From: Prorocentrum cordatum
Lineage: Eukaryota > Sar > Dinophyceae > Prorocentrales > Prorocentraceae
Reading direction: 5' to 3'
Assembly: GCA_963575745.1 (NCBI GenBank)
Contig: CAUYUJ010013836.1
Span: forward strand, 162,501-226,500
DNA length: 64,000 bases
Every line of letters starts with the position of its first letter. Positions within the stretch are counted from its first letter, which is position 1. Of this stretch, positions 11,481 to 23,200 are shown piece after piece. The position numbers and the translations under genes are program-made. The notes under the pieces were generated by a model. It saw only the letters and a program-made list of their open reading frames with translations. It searched no databases and was not told the DNA's origin.

Positions 11481-12511
11481 CTACTACACCCTGTGCCTGG
11501 ACCCTGTGCCCTCCCTGACCAAGGCCCCTGGTCATGACCCCGTGACCCTGACTCTTGGCCCTTGACCTTCGGGCTCACGGCCGATCAAATACCTGAACCA
11601 CTGCCCCCTGCGCTGATAGCTGCTACCGACCCCTCACGCCCCCCCCCTTCCACTTATCCCGCTCCCTCGCTCTGCATCCCTTCTCACCCCATCCGTTGGC
11701 CCTACTCCCTGACCGCCTGTCCTGGGTCCCAGACCTTGGCCTAATCTGAGTCTGTCTGCCCTGCTCTGCCCCGCCCTGCATGTCGCATGTCCGAGTCCGT
11801 GTCTGTGCCCGCGTGCTTGTTCTTTTCCTGCATGGTTCTCTTTCGTCGTGTTCACGTGACGCTCGTGGTTCATGTCCACTTAGACCTGTCCAGTGCATGT
11901 CAGGTGTACATCAGGTCACTGTTTTGCATCCGTCCAGGGTCGGTTAGGCGCTCACTCTCGCTCCCTCCCAGCGGTCGCGCAGCGCTGGTCCAGAAGTCGC
12001 GTGGCGCAGCCGCGCGATCGAATGCGCGCCCGAAGCTCGCCCGAAAGCCTCAGACAACGAGGGCGAAGCTAGGGCAGTGGCGAGGGCAAGGGTCAAGGGA
12101 GGAAGAGCCATCCCGACCCCGATCATTCGCGTTCGCTGAACGGCCCTGGGCGTTTACCAAACAGCTCCGCCCTGCTCGATTCCTTGCCCGGGTGCGTCTA
12201 CTAAACGGCTTCGCTTGTCGGAGTGCTTATTCTGAGGGCGCCTGGGAGGGGGAGGGCGAGGGCGGAACCGCCGCACACCGCCGAGAGCTGTCCAGGGAGC
12301 CCTCCCCTCGGCGCCTGCGCAGCGGCCTCTCGCCGAGCGCCGCACGCAGCGACCCCCCCCCGGCGGCAGGAGCCGAACCGTGCGGAGCGGGGCTGCTGCA
12401 ACAACTGCGGTCTGGCCAGGCCGGGGCCAGCACCGGGGACCTGCGGCGCAGGGTGCCAGCCGGGCGCCGAGGCTCGAGGAGCGGAAAAAAATCGGACTCG
12501 GGCCAGTGGTC
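11481..12511. other. No gene recognised
   Basis: Pyrimidine-rich then GC-rich sequence. A 269-codon open frame crosses part of it on the plus strand, but its translation is arginine/serine/proline-rich with no domain, and the other strand is equally open. Confidence 0.45.
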
Positions 12512-12715
12512 GGCGGCGAGCGAGGGGGGGGGAATCGAGCAGGAGACGGCCTTCTCAGAAGGCGGTGGGGTTTCTCAAGAGCCCTCCGGCCTTTGAGATT
12601 TTTTTTGTGTTTTCGGGGAAGGTTTAGGAGACCTCTCAGAAGGCCCGAGGCCTCCCGAGCCTACTGAGAGGGTCTCCCCCTTGTCACTTCCCCCCTGGCT
12701 CGCAACCGAATGGGT
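12512..12715 (+). mobile_element. ~200-bp TIR element, copy 1 (diverged)
   Basis: Starts with GGCGGCGAGCGAGGGGGG, then has GGCCTTCTCAGAAGGC palindromes and CTCTCAGAAGGCCCGAGG, and ends in a degraded C-rich tail. Same layout as copies at 13272, 26993 and 59152. No coding capacity. It is probably a non-autonomous DNA element. Confidence 0.6.
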
Positions 12716-13271
12716 CCTTTGCAAAGGGGGTCTCGAAACTGTGCGCCATGGTTCGTGCAATCGTTCGCGACGGAGGCGCACGACGTACAGTATCAGCACG
12801 TGGCTGCGACGCGCCGTGCGCCACAGGATAAGCTGCTGCATCGTTTTGGCGCCCCCATGACGAGAGACCCTGTTGGCAGGGAGCCAGACAGAGAAGAGGG
12901 CACAGGCAGCAACACTTTCGGAGGTCCGCGGGGGTCTCTCGGGGCGGCGCTGGGCCACCCCGCGGAGGCCGCTCCGGCGCCTCAAGGTGGCGCGCTCCGT
13001 GCGCCAGGGGAGGCGGGGTGCTCAGCGCTGGCCCAAGAAGTCCGGGCGGACCTCCGAAGGCTCCCCATGACAGTGCTTGCACTCAGGGGCGTCTTCTTCG
13101 TCTTCCATGCACGGTAGGTTCGCGGCGTGTCGACCAGCGGCGACCCCGCCGAAGGGCATTCCAGGTGGAACGCCGCCTTTGGCCCAGAATCTGCCTCTAT
13201 AGAACGATCGGGCGATCGAGAAGCCGCCGATCGTTCAAGGTTGAACGATCCACGCGGTGTCAGAAATCAAC

Positions 13272-13473
13272 GTCGGCGACGAGCGAGGGGGGGAAGTGAG
13301 AAGGGGCGGGCCATCTCAGAAGGCTCGGAAGTCCCTCCGCCTTCTGAGAAGTCTTCTAAGCCTTCCCGGAAGACGCAGAAAACCCCTCATAAGGCGCGAG
13401 GGCTTCTGAGAAGTCCCGCCGCCTTCTGAGAAGGCCTCCTCCCTCTCGCCTCCCCCCCCCGCTCGCCGCCGAC
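13272..13473 (+). mobile_element. ~200-bp TIR element, copy 2 (best preserved)
   Basis: The 5' terminus GTCGGCGACGAGCGAGGGG is the inverted counterpart of the 3' terminus CCCCGCTCGCCGCCGAC, about 22 bp in all. Inside are AAGTGAGAAGGGGCGGGCC, several CTTCTGAGAAG palindromes and a TTCCCGGAAGAC block. Together the copies define the family. It has no ORF of its own. Confidence 0.7.
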
Positions 13474-13699
13474 CGCGCGGGGGCCGTCACGACACGAACC
13501 TGCCGTCCTTGGCGCGGTCGTCGTCTTCGGGTTTTCGCTGGGTGGCCGCCGCGTGGGTGCCCCGTGCGCCGGTCGGTCTTCCGGGTAGAGTTGCCCGGTG
13601 TTGCCGCCCGCGGCCGCCGGTCGGGTCATTTGCCTCGCGGGCTCCCCGTGCGCTCTCTGGCCAGTCCGGGTCTTCGCCCCGGGGCTTCCCGGAGGAGGC

Positions 13700-14105
13700 C
13701 CGCGTGTTTTCGCGTTGGACGCGCTCTGGGGCGAAAAGGGACCCACGTGTGTTCGCGCTTGATGCGCGCTGGGGCGACATGGGACCCATCTAATTTCACG
13801 CTTGCTGGGCTCTGGGGCGACAAGCACCCGCGTTGTTCACGCCTGTTCCACCCTGGGGTGAAAGGGGCCCGCGTGTTTTCACGCTTTCGCCGCTCTATGG
13901 CGAACGTGTCTCCCCGTGTTTCCGCGCTTGCTGCGCTCTGGGGCGAAAGGGTCCACGTGTTTTCGCCCTAATTGCATTCTGGGGCGAAGGGGGCCCACGT
14001 GTTTTCGCGTTTTCTGCGCCCTGGAGCGAAAGGGGCCCACGTGATGTCACGCTTGCTGCGCTCTGGGTCGAAGGACACCCGCGTGTCGTCGCGTATGTTC
14101 CGCGT
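13700..14105. repeat. ~43-bp minisatellite, about 9 copies
   Basis: Unit of about 43 bp built on CGCGTGTTTTCGCGCTTG and GCGCTCTGGGGCGAAAGGG. A looser continuation based on GAGGATGTCT..GCGAAA runs to about 14340. Confidence 0.8.
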
Positions 14106-14439
14106 TCCCCAGGCGGGTCTTGAACAATGGGGATCTGTTGAGGGTGTTTCGGGCGAAACGCGGGTCTTTACGTGCCCAGGCCGCCCATGCGGATCACTAT
14201 CATGAGTATGTCTTGAGGACGTCTAGGGCGAAATGCCCGCTCTGCAGGATTTGTTCAGGATGTCTCGAGCGAGGTCCTCGCATGCAGCGAACGGCTCCTC
14301 CTTCAGGATGTGTTGAGGATGTCTCTCGCGAAACGTGCTTTTTGTTTCCAGTGTTTGAGGAGGTGTCGAGCGGGGGCCTTGCCGTCGTCTCGGTGCTTCT
14401 CGTCTCGGTTCGGATGCGCCCCTGGATCGATTCGTCCTA

Positions 14440-14690
14440 CTTCGGAACGGAATCGCATCTTGAGTTCGAGCTGGTTGAGCGCCCTGCATGTTTCTCCCCC
14501 GCTCGTCGTGGTCGCGCTCGGGTCGCTCCGTTGCGGAACTGAATGTCTCGGGCAATGGCTGCGGAAATGCATCGGATCTTGAGCTCGAGCTGGTCGAGCG
14601 CCCCGCTCGTCCCGACTAGAAGTAGCCCGAGCTATGCATTCAGGCATTTCGAGCTTGAGATCCAAATCAGTGCGGCCACGATTCTGACGC
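14440..14690. repeat. Dispersed repeat S, copy 1
   Basis: Contains ATCTTGAGTTCGAGCTGGTT twice in imperfect form, then GAGCTTGAGATCCAAATCAG. Related sequence occurs at 27440-27570. No coding signal. Confidence 0.5.
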
Positions 14691-14944
14691 CAAGGACGGC
14701 TTCCTCCACAATGCAATAGGGCGCGGCATGGTTCACCGCCGTGTGACACGTTGAAGTCAGCACAGCACGGCACAGCACGGCGCAATGCAGCACAGCCCGT
14801 GGCACAGTACGTCACGACCATTACTCTGAACCCCGGAATTGCCCGTCGCCCAAGTTTGACGCCTTGGAAACGAAGCCATGCTTTACATTTCTACATCCAT
14901 TTCTGTGTTCGTGTGTCGATCATGCCTTTCCACCGATCTTCGGC

Positions 14945-17340
14945 CAGTTTTCTTGAATTTCTGCGCGCGCAATTCCTCGCCACCATCCCCATCAGCGCCA
15001 TCGCATCGCCGCCGTTGTTGTCGTCGCCAATCGCCGCCGTTGCCACCATCAGCAGTCAATCACATTCATCGCCGACGCATGGACATCATCATCATCGTCG
15101 TCGTCGTCACCAGCATCGGCGCCGTCATTAGCCTTGCCGTCGTCATCGTCATTACGCCACCACCATCGCTCTTATCATCATCTATGCCGCCGTTGTCGGC
15201 GTCGTTCTGACGTCGCGCTCGCCCGAGCTACCGGCCTGCGCTGAAGTGCCCGCGCGCCAGAGCGGGTTTTGAGGCGCGCTCAGCAGTTCCCATCGGTGAG
15301 CGCCACCGCGGCCGCATCAGTTGCGTCAAATCAGCTGGCCGCTCTGCGCGCGAGCTGGCGCGTACCAGCGCGGCCGCAGAAATGCGCCAGCCAGTGCCAA
15401 GAAGTCGCCGCAATCGCGGCCGCATGGGTCTTGAATGGCAGACTGCAGTTGGGAGTGTTGGATGTCTGCGCGAGCAGTGGAGGTGTCAAATTTACTGGCG
15501 TTAGTTATGTTCACCCGATAGATTGCGCCACGCAGCTTGCACCGCGTAGGTTGCACCACAATGCTCGTGCCACATTGTTTGTCTGTTCGGCAGAAGAATC
15601 GACGCATCCACCTTCTCCCCCCCGGACTTAGCGGCGCTCCCAGGGGCGCTGCGAATTGCATCAGGTTCTGCCTCGTCGTTCGCTTCCCCGTGGGAATTTT
15701 ATCATCCCAGCCATAGCGGTTCTCGCCCTCTCATCCTTGTCAGATAGTAGTGTGCGCGCGCGTTCGTTTTTTCTTCGTAACAGTCATGTTTCAATCCCCC
15801 TTGGAAGCAATATTGCACAACGTCCACACACATGCGCGCGCACATGCTTAAATTACACCAGACCCTTCGTTCCTGCAAAGCTTTCAACATACGCATACAA
15901 GTCTCGGTTTTCCACGGCAGGTCTTGCAATTTTTCTTCCCGCGCGCCTCTGCTGAAATCGCAGAGAAACCGCACGAGTCTAGCAATTTCGCCTAGAACCC
16001 GCAATCTCATTTTACCGCGCGCTGGGTTCACGTTGTTTCAGCACGCGCCCATTCAGCGCATTATCGAATACTACCGCGCGGGCCACACGCGCGTGTGCCG
16101 CCACACGCGCGTGTCGAAATCCTTCCGAAACCACTCGTTTTCGAAGCGTTTCAAAGTAGACCTCTTCAAACACGCATGAACAACCATATGGCCGGCAACA
16201 CAACATATACCAGGGTGTTCGAATTTCCGCGCGCGCGCCCTTCCTCACCATCGCCCTCATTAGCGCCGCCGGGTCACGTCATCGTCATTGGCAACCGCCA
16301 CACTTGCCGCCATCATAAATCAAGCATTTTCCTCATCGACACATGGACATTATCACCGCCATTGGCGTTACCAGCATCGGCACCGTCATTTGCCTTGTCG
16401 TCGGCGTCGTCCTCATCGATACCACAATCGCTACACTCATCATTTTCACCGCTGTTATCGACGTCATCATGGTACCGCGCCCGCACGAGCCACCGACCCG
16501 CATTGCAGGACCCGCGAGCCAGCGCGGCCTTCGACACGCTGTGGGACGTCGCCATCGGTGAGCGCCATCGGGTCTCGCATCGGTTGTGCCAAACCAGCTG
16601 GCCTCTCTGCGCGCGAGCTTGCGCGTGCTAGCGCGGCCGCAGACATGGGCCAGTTATGGCTAAACGAGTCAACGCAATCGCCGCCGCATGGATTTGGAAA
16701 CAACAAGATGATTGCGCGAGCAGTGGAGTTGACTTTTCACGAGTTGGCACAAATGAATTCTCCTTTCTAAAAAAGAATAGGTCCTACCACCCTCCCCCCC
16801 CGGGGTTAAAGACCCCCTGGGGACCAAATGTAAGACACATAGGATTCTGACCCAATGTCCATCCTACCGGTGGATTCATATCATTCCAGCCAGACCGGTA
16901 TCGGTTCCCCCTGTCATCTTCAGCAAAAGTACTATGCGCGCGCACTCGTTTATAGAAAATCACAAGCTTTTCAAGGGTCCCTTGCAAAAAAAAGAGAGAC
17001 GGAGTGCACACGCGCGCGTCGTCGCTCGCGCACGCCGGAATCCTACAAAAGCTTGCAATTTCGGAAGGATTTCAAAATCGAGTTTCCAACAAACATGCAA
17101 AACATACTACCAAACGGGCTTCGCGCGCGCATGTCGAAATCATTCGAAATCCCTTGCGCGCGTGCCGTTGCGAGAATCTTTTGCAAAACATGGGGCGAAG
17201 TGCGCACGCGCGCGTTGTCGCGCGCGCCGAAATCCTTCAAAAACTTTTGGTTTCGGAAGGATTTCAAAATCGAGTGTTCAAGCTACATACAAAAACACAG
17301 GGTTTCGCAACACGGATTTTCAACCAAAGCGTGCGCGCGC
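14945..17340. repeat. Tandem duplication of a ~1.25-kb unit
   Basis: Copies are about 14945-16200 and 16205-17340. Shared landmarks include CCATCGGTGAGCGCCA (15290 and 16552), CTCTGCGCGCGAGCT, GCGCGAGCAGTGGAG and a CGAAATCCTTC block. The offset drifts from 1265 to about 1120 bp, so indels have accumulated. Copy 2 has an additional internal repeat (CGGAAGGATTTCAAAATCGA near 17060 and 17255). No gene is visible in either copy. Confidence 0.7.
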
Positions 17341-17344
17341 GCTC

Positions 17345-17421
17345 TTGCGTCGTCGTTGTCTTCGTCGTCGCCGTCCTCCCTCCTCCCTCGTCGTCGTCGC
17401 CGTCGTCGTCCTCTGTCTTTC

Positions 17422-17454
<33 letters not shown>

Positions 17455-17997
17455 GTCGTCGTCGTCGTCGTCTTGGCGTCGGCGTCGTTTCCGTCGTCGT
17501 TGTCGCCGTGGTCGTCCTTCCTCCCTCGTCGTCTTCGTCGGCGTTTCGTCGTTGTCCCTCCTATTTCGTCGCCGTCGTCGTCGTCGTTGTCGTCGTCTTC
17601 CCTCCTCCCTCGTCGTTGTCGTCGTCGGCGTCGCTGTCCTCCCTCCTTCTTCGTCGTTCGCGTCGTCGTCGTCCTCCCTCCTCCCTCGTTGTTGTCGTCG
17701 TTGCCGCCGTCGTCGTCCTCCCTCGTAGTCGTCGTCTTCGTTGGCGACGTCGTCGTCGGCGTCGTCGTAGTGGTCGTCGTCGGCGTTGTCATCGTCGTCG
17801 CCGTCGTCGTCGGCGTCGGCGTCGTCGTCGTCGTCGGTGTTTTCGTCGTCGTCGTTGTCGTCGTCGTCGTTGTCGTCGTTGTCGTCGTTGAAGTCGTTGG
17901 AGACGTCGTCGGTGTCATCGTAGTCGTTGTCGGCGGCGTCGTCGTCGTCGGTGTCGTCGTTGTCGCAGTCGTCGTCGGCGTCGGTCTCGTTGCCAAG
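17345..17997. repeat. CGT/TCG microsatellite
   Basis: About 650 bp of CGT/TCG/GTC units with TCCTCCCTC interruptions. Long open frames on both strands are simple-repeat artefacts. Confidence 0.9.
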
Positions 17998-18114
17998 TGC
18001 CATTTGGTACCCACCGTCACGGTCTTAAGAGGTCTTGCGACCAAGTTGCGGGTGGGAGGGTGGGATATTTGCACAAACAGTGGAGAGGACAGCTTCAAGT
18101 TGAGCAAGTGATTG

Positions 18115-18435
18115 AATTCACCTCGAAGATTGCACCGCGTATATTGCCCCCACGTGTGTGGTACGCATCAACTTGCACCACATGGGTTGCACCATATAGG
18201 TTTCACTATACTCAGATTGCACCATCTTGGTGTGTATGTGTATCAGCAACGTATACGTTAAATTTGCACCGCATATATTTGCACCGCGTATATTGCATTT
18301 CATATATTGCACACCAGTGTGCATCATAAAGGATCCGTGTAGATTGCACCACACAGCTGCCACCACAGAACTTGCACCACATAGCTGGCGTCCATAGCTT
18401 GCACCACATATCTTCCACCACACAGCTTGCACATC
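18115..18435. repeat. Degenerate ~15-bp minisatellite TTGCACCACATA
   Basis: About 18 imperfect units of the form TTGCACCACATAG or TTGCACCGCGTATA. A short related stretch is at 15525-15565. Confidence 0.7.
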
Positions 18436-19677
18436 CCGTGGGCCATAACTCATTCTTTCGGGTCCCAATCGCCAGGCGTGCGTGTATATGCAGTTGTGAT
18501 CCTCTGGAGGCGGTCGACATCCAGGCTGCTGCTGGCGGCGGCAACGGCGGCGGGGCGTACCGTCTGGAAGCAGAGGTAGGCGGCAGTCATGCTGCCGGCG
18601 GCGGCGACAGCGGCGGTGCACAGGCCGTTCGTCGCCTCCCCCTGTGCCTCCGCCGCCTCCACCACTACCTTCGCCTCCGCCTCCGCTTCCGCCGCCGTCG
18701 CCGCCGTCGCCGCCGCCTCCGCCCCCCGCCTCCACGTCCACCTCTGCCGCCTCTGCCACTTCTACCTCCGCCTATGGTGTGCCTGTGACCCCCTCTGGGA
18801 CGTCCCAGAACCCAGAAAGACCCCCGAGAACCCCCGGGAGTTCCCTGATCCTCCCCGTCCGAGCCTCTAAAGACCCTCTCCCCTTCACCTGCCTCCCCCT
18901 CCTGCCTGCCAGCCTCTCTTTTGCTCTCCCCCTCATTCGAGAGGTCGTCCGTCGTCTTTCTCTTGTGCAGCTCGCACGCCAGGTAGCCGCAATCGCGAGG
19001 AGGGTTCCACAGGGTCTTCCCCGCTGACGGGGCACAGTCGCGTCTCCACCGAGTGCCCCAAGGAACGCCCCCCCGGCGGGCCTTCGCGAGCAGCGCGGCC
19101 CGATTCCATATTGTCTTATCGCAGAAGCGCTCTCATCCCCTGGCGTGCGCACCCCTCGCAGCCGCCTCCAGCGTCAGTCAGTCAAGCCTGGCGCCCAAAC
19201 GGCGATTTGGCAAACAGAAATGTCAGGTCAGAAGCTGTGCAACTGTAAGGCGCGATGGCCATGGCAAAAGCATCGGGGTCCCTGTTGGGCCCGTGCTAAG
19301 TCCTCCAAGTTGCGATGGCGCGCGGTGGCGAAATGGGCGCATCACGACTGCGAAGCAGAAGGCACAAAGCGTATCACGACTGTGATGCAGAAGAATGAAG
19401 CGCCCGACAGTGAAGCAGAGGAGCACGAGGGAAGAGGAACCAAGGAAGAGGCGAGGAAGGATGACGTTAGAGCCGGCGTCCTCTCCCGCGGGCCGCGTCC
19501 TCCAGTACGCAATTGGATATGTTCTTCAGTCCGCGGGCCCTGGTGGTCTCGACCCCTCCCCCCCGAGGGGCAGTGCTGACGGCCCCGTGCCCGTCACTGA
19601 GGGCCCTGGGGCCCAACAGCGGCAGCAGCGCAGGCGTGTCCCGCAAGCTGGCGGGGCCCTGCAGGCCCCTTTCTCCT
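18436..19677. other. No gene recognised; includes a CCG/CCT tract
   Basis: A CCG/CTC-rich tract lies at 18640-18760. The remainder has open frames on both strands without recognisable domains. Confidence 0.45.
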
Positions 19678-19832
19678 CCTCCCCCTCCCCCTCCTCCCCC
19701 TCCTCCTCCTCCTCCTCCTCCCTCCTCCTCCTCCCCCTCCTCCTCCTCCTCCTCCTCCTCCTCCTCCTCCTCCTCCTCCTCCTCCTCCTCCTCCTCCTCC
19801 TCCTCCTCCTCCTCCTCCTCCTCCTCCTCCTC
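19678..19832. repeat. CCT microsatellite
   Basis: About 150 bp of CCT units, read as AGG on the minus strand. It lies about 400 bp beyond the stop codon of the minus-strand LINE, on its 3' side. Confidence 0.9.
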
Positions 19833-20235
19833 CCCCTGGCGCGTGCCCCCCCCGCGCGCCTCCCCGGGCGGCGGCAGGCCAGAGGCCCCGGCAGCGCGGC
19901 GGGCGCGCGGGACGTGAAGGCGGCCCTGGCGCAGAGGCGTGCGGCCGGCCTTCTCTGGGCGGCGCGGCCAGGGGGGGACGAGGACGAGGAGGAGGAGGAG
20001 TCGCGACCCCATGAAGCGACGCGCGGAGTGCAGGCAAAAGAGAGGCGGCGGCGGCGGCGGGAAAAGCAGAGAAGGGCGCAATCGATCACAAAAACACTCG
20101 GGTCCCCAGGGCGCTCAGAGCCCAGCCGAGGCTTCACGGCCACGCCAAGCGAACCCGAGAGGTGCCCAGGGCCGAACGCCAGACACCCGAGACGGGGCCA
20201 ACGAGGCCCCCGCCCCAAGAGAGCCCCAAGGGGGC

Positions 20236-23200
20236 TCACGAAATTGAGAGTAGGCCTAGCCACTGGACCGCATCGTCCGTGACCAGCAGCCTGCGTGGTG
20301 GCACGATGGCCTGGGACACCCTCCCCTTCGGGTGGATGCCCTTCATAAAATTGTCCCTCCGCCACTTACGCTGGGGATTGCCCGTCAGGGCGGCCTCGGG
20401 GTCGCACTCCCAGAACAGCTGGGTCCTCGCCGTCCTGGCCGAGAAGGCCCCGCATTGGCTGCACCCCACATGATCCCCAGACAAGTACAGGGTGTGCCCC
20501 CTCGCGCTCTCGGGGGGGACCTCTCCCGAGCGCGGGAGAGGGGCCACAGGGACCGTCGCCGCCGCTCGGGAGGGGGGCGCCCCTTTCGACGCGCGCTTGA
20601 CACCCCGAGAGCTAGCCGCCTGCGCCGCCACCTGAACAACTTCCTGAGGCCTCTCGGGGGCATCAGGTCCCTCGGCAAACGAAACCCTCGAAAAACGACC
20701 AGAGGGCCCAGGCGGCGGCGGCGCAGCAGCGGGGGAGGCGGAAGAGGAGGAGGGGAGGTCCGACAGAGGTCGAGGGCGAGGAGGGGAGGGGACACGGGGG
20801 GATGGGGCGCAAGACCACAAACCACGTGCCATTCCCTCGGACCCAGGACGGCTTTCCTCCTCAGCTGTAGTGGGGGCTCCGAAGGACGAGGAGGGGTCAG
20901 TCGAAACGAGGGAAGGGGTCCCACGAGGCCGAACTCCCCTGAGACAATCCCCATCGCCGTCGTGAGACCGCCGCCTACGAAGTCCCCGCGAGTCGCCATC
21001 ATCCTGGGGGACCCGCTCCAGGCTCGACGGGGGGCCTTCCTCGGCCGCCGTCCGACGCCGTTTCGAACTGGAGACCTCGGAGGTCCCCAGGACTCCCAGC
21101 TGCCGCTTCCCGAGGGAGGCGTCGGCTGGGGGGGCCCGAAAAGCCCTCACAGGGCAAACCTCACGTTGAAGCCTCCTGAGGCCTCTGGCGTTTCGCGCGA
21201 ACCGAGGGCAGTGAGCACATCGCCACCCCACGGTGGCCAGGATGGGAGAGTGAGACTTTCCACTCTGCACAGGGGCCGCGCCACGCGGCTGGCTGCCCGC
21301 CTCAGCCGCCTGGGGAGCGCGTCCGTCTCCACGACGGCTGGTGCAGCGCTGCCGCCGCGCCTGGACCTCCACGCGGTCCGCCAGCAGGATGGCGGAGGAC
21401 TGGGCGGCGCCGATCCAGCCCGCGGTCTGCCTGACCGCCTTGAGGAGGCGCCCGTGCTCGTCGTAGGCCACCAACGGGACGCCGTGCAGCCGTGTCCCCT
21501 TCTTGGCCGCCACGTCCGCGAAGTCGTTGCCGATCTTGTCTAGACTGTCGGCGCCTGCCTCGGCCAGGGTCTGATGGGCTGCTACCCATGTGACCTTGAG
21601 CGAGTCTGAGATGCCTCCATGATCATTGATCGCCCTCCAGATGAGCCGCCAGAGGTCCGCGTTGTCACGGCGGACGTGGCAGCAATGAGCTTCTCCGTAC
21701 TTCAGCGATTCGACCAAGCCAAGGCAGTCCGTCTTGATGTGTAGAGGAAGCCGTCCGTGTCGGAGAACCTGCAGTGCGGCGTACAGCTCCCCGCGTTGGG
21801 CCGTCTGCATGGGCCCTGGCAAGGGCCCGAACGCCATGCCCTTGAGACGGCGTCCCGTAAGGATGGCCAGTCCCCAACCAGCACGGTTGGCCTCAGGCCA
21901 GTAGAGCGGGCACTGCGCTGAGCCGTCCGTGTAAACAGTGCCCGTGATGTCCATAGCCTGACCTCCCATGCAATACCACCACCGTTGTGAATCCACAGGC
22001 GGCGGGATGTCGGGCAGCATCGCCCTGGGCATGAGAGCACGAGTGAAAAAGGGATCCGCCACATGCGACCTCTTTGCCATCTCAACCAGCTCCTCATCCA
22101 CCGCACGCGATCGGGCCTCTGAGTGATAGGAGCACTTCCAGAATCGGTGATGCAGATCCCCAGTCTGTCCACAGCGCTGACAGGATGATGTGTCCGAGTA
22201 TCCCATCTTGTGAAGCCGCAGCTGAGACCATTGGGCACCGATGACCGTAGATCGCAACGCACCTCGAGCCTGTGGACTGAGATTCCATGTGGTGGCGTCC
22301 TCGGGGACGTTCATCATGGCCGCGACGGGTTCGATCCAGTATCCGCGAGGGTCTCGAGGAGGCTCAGGATGTTCAGGAGAGTGAGACGTACGCTTAGCCC
22401 AATCTTCCCATTGCACAGACCTGAAACTGCGCCTTGCCACAGCGCGTATCCAGTTGGGGGCCATGTCTTCCAGATCCAGTGTCATCCCGTTGCCTGTGTG
22501 CCATCTGCAGTATGTCAGCGGTCTCCAACCCAGCCGTCGAATCGCCAACACCACTGCACTGGCTGGACCCGCAACCATAGACCAGGTCGAGGTGGTAGAC
22601 TGAAGGCGCAAGGACTGCAAGCGCCACGCACTTTGTAGGACTGCCCGTGGTACTCGTGCGTCGAAGACCAGCTGTGCCCACGTGTAGATGGGCTCGACGA
22701 CGGCCATGACCTCGGGCTGCAGGTGGGGCGCCGCCTCCAGGAATGAAGCTAGCATCGTCGAGGAACCAGTTGGTGTCTTGCTCCATCCCGTCCTGACCAG
22801 TCCAGTCATTGTGCGTACCGTAGCAGGAGGTGCCCCTACCACCTGGAGCCCGTAGGTCATGCCAGGGGCAATGCACGGACGAGCGATGCGTTTCGTCACC
22901 TGGGCCAATCCTCGTAGGCGGCGGAAGCGCGGGATCCTGGCCTTCATCTGCCTGATGCGCTTGTGGACCTCAGTGTACCTGAGACGCGCCCCCGCACGAC
23001 ACTCCAGGCCCAGGATACTCAGCTTAGTGACCGCGCAGAAACCATGCTGGGCCAACCGCGATGCGACCGACCTGGCGATGGTCTCCGTCGAGCCGAGGAT
23101 CTTGGCCTTGTCCTGAGCGATTGGCAGCTGCAAGGCGGTGAGGACGACGACGAGGCGGGAGATGGCCGCGACCGAGTGGGCCACGATCTCATCCCGCGGC

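Noticed and set aside
22325-22345. GGGTTCGATCC resembling a tRNA B box
   Set aside because: It lies inside the LINE coding sequence, with no A box or cloverleaf around it.
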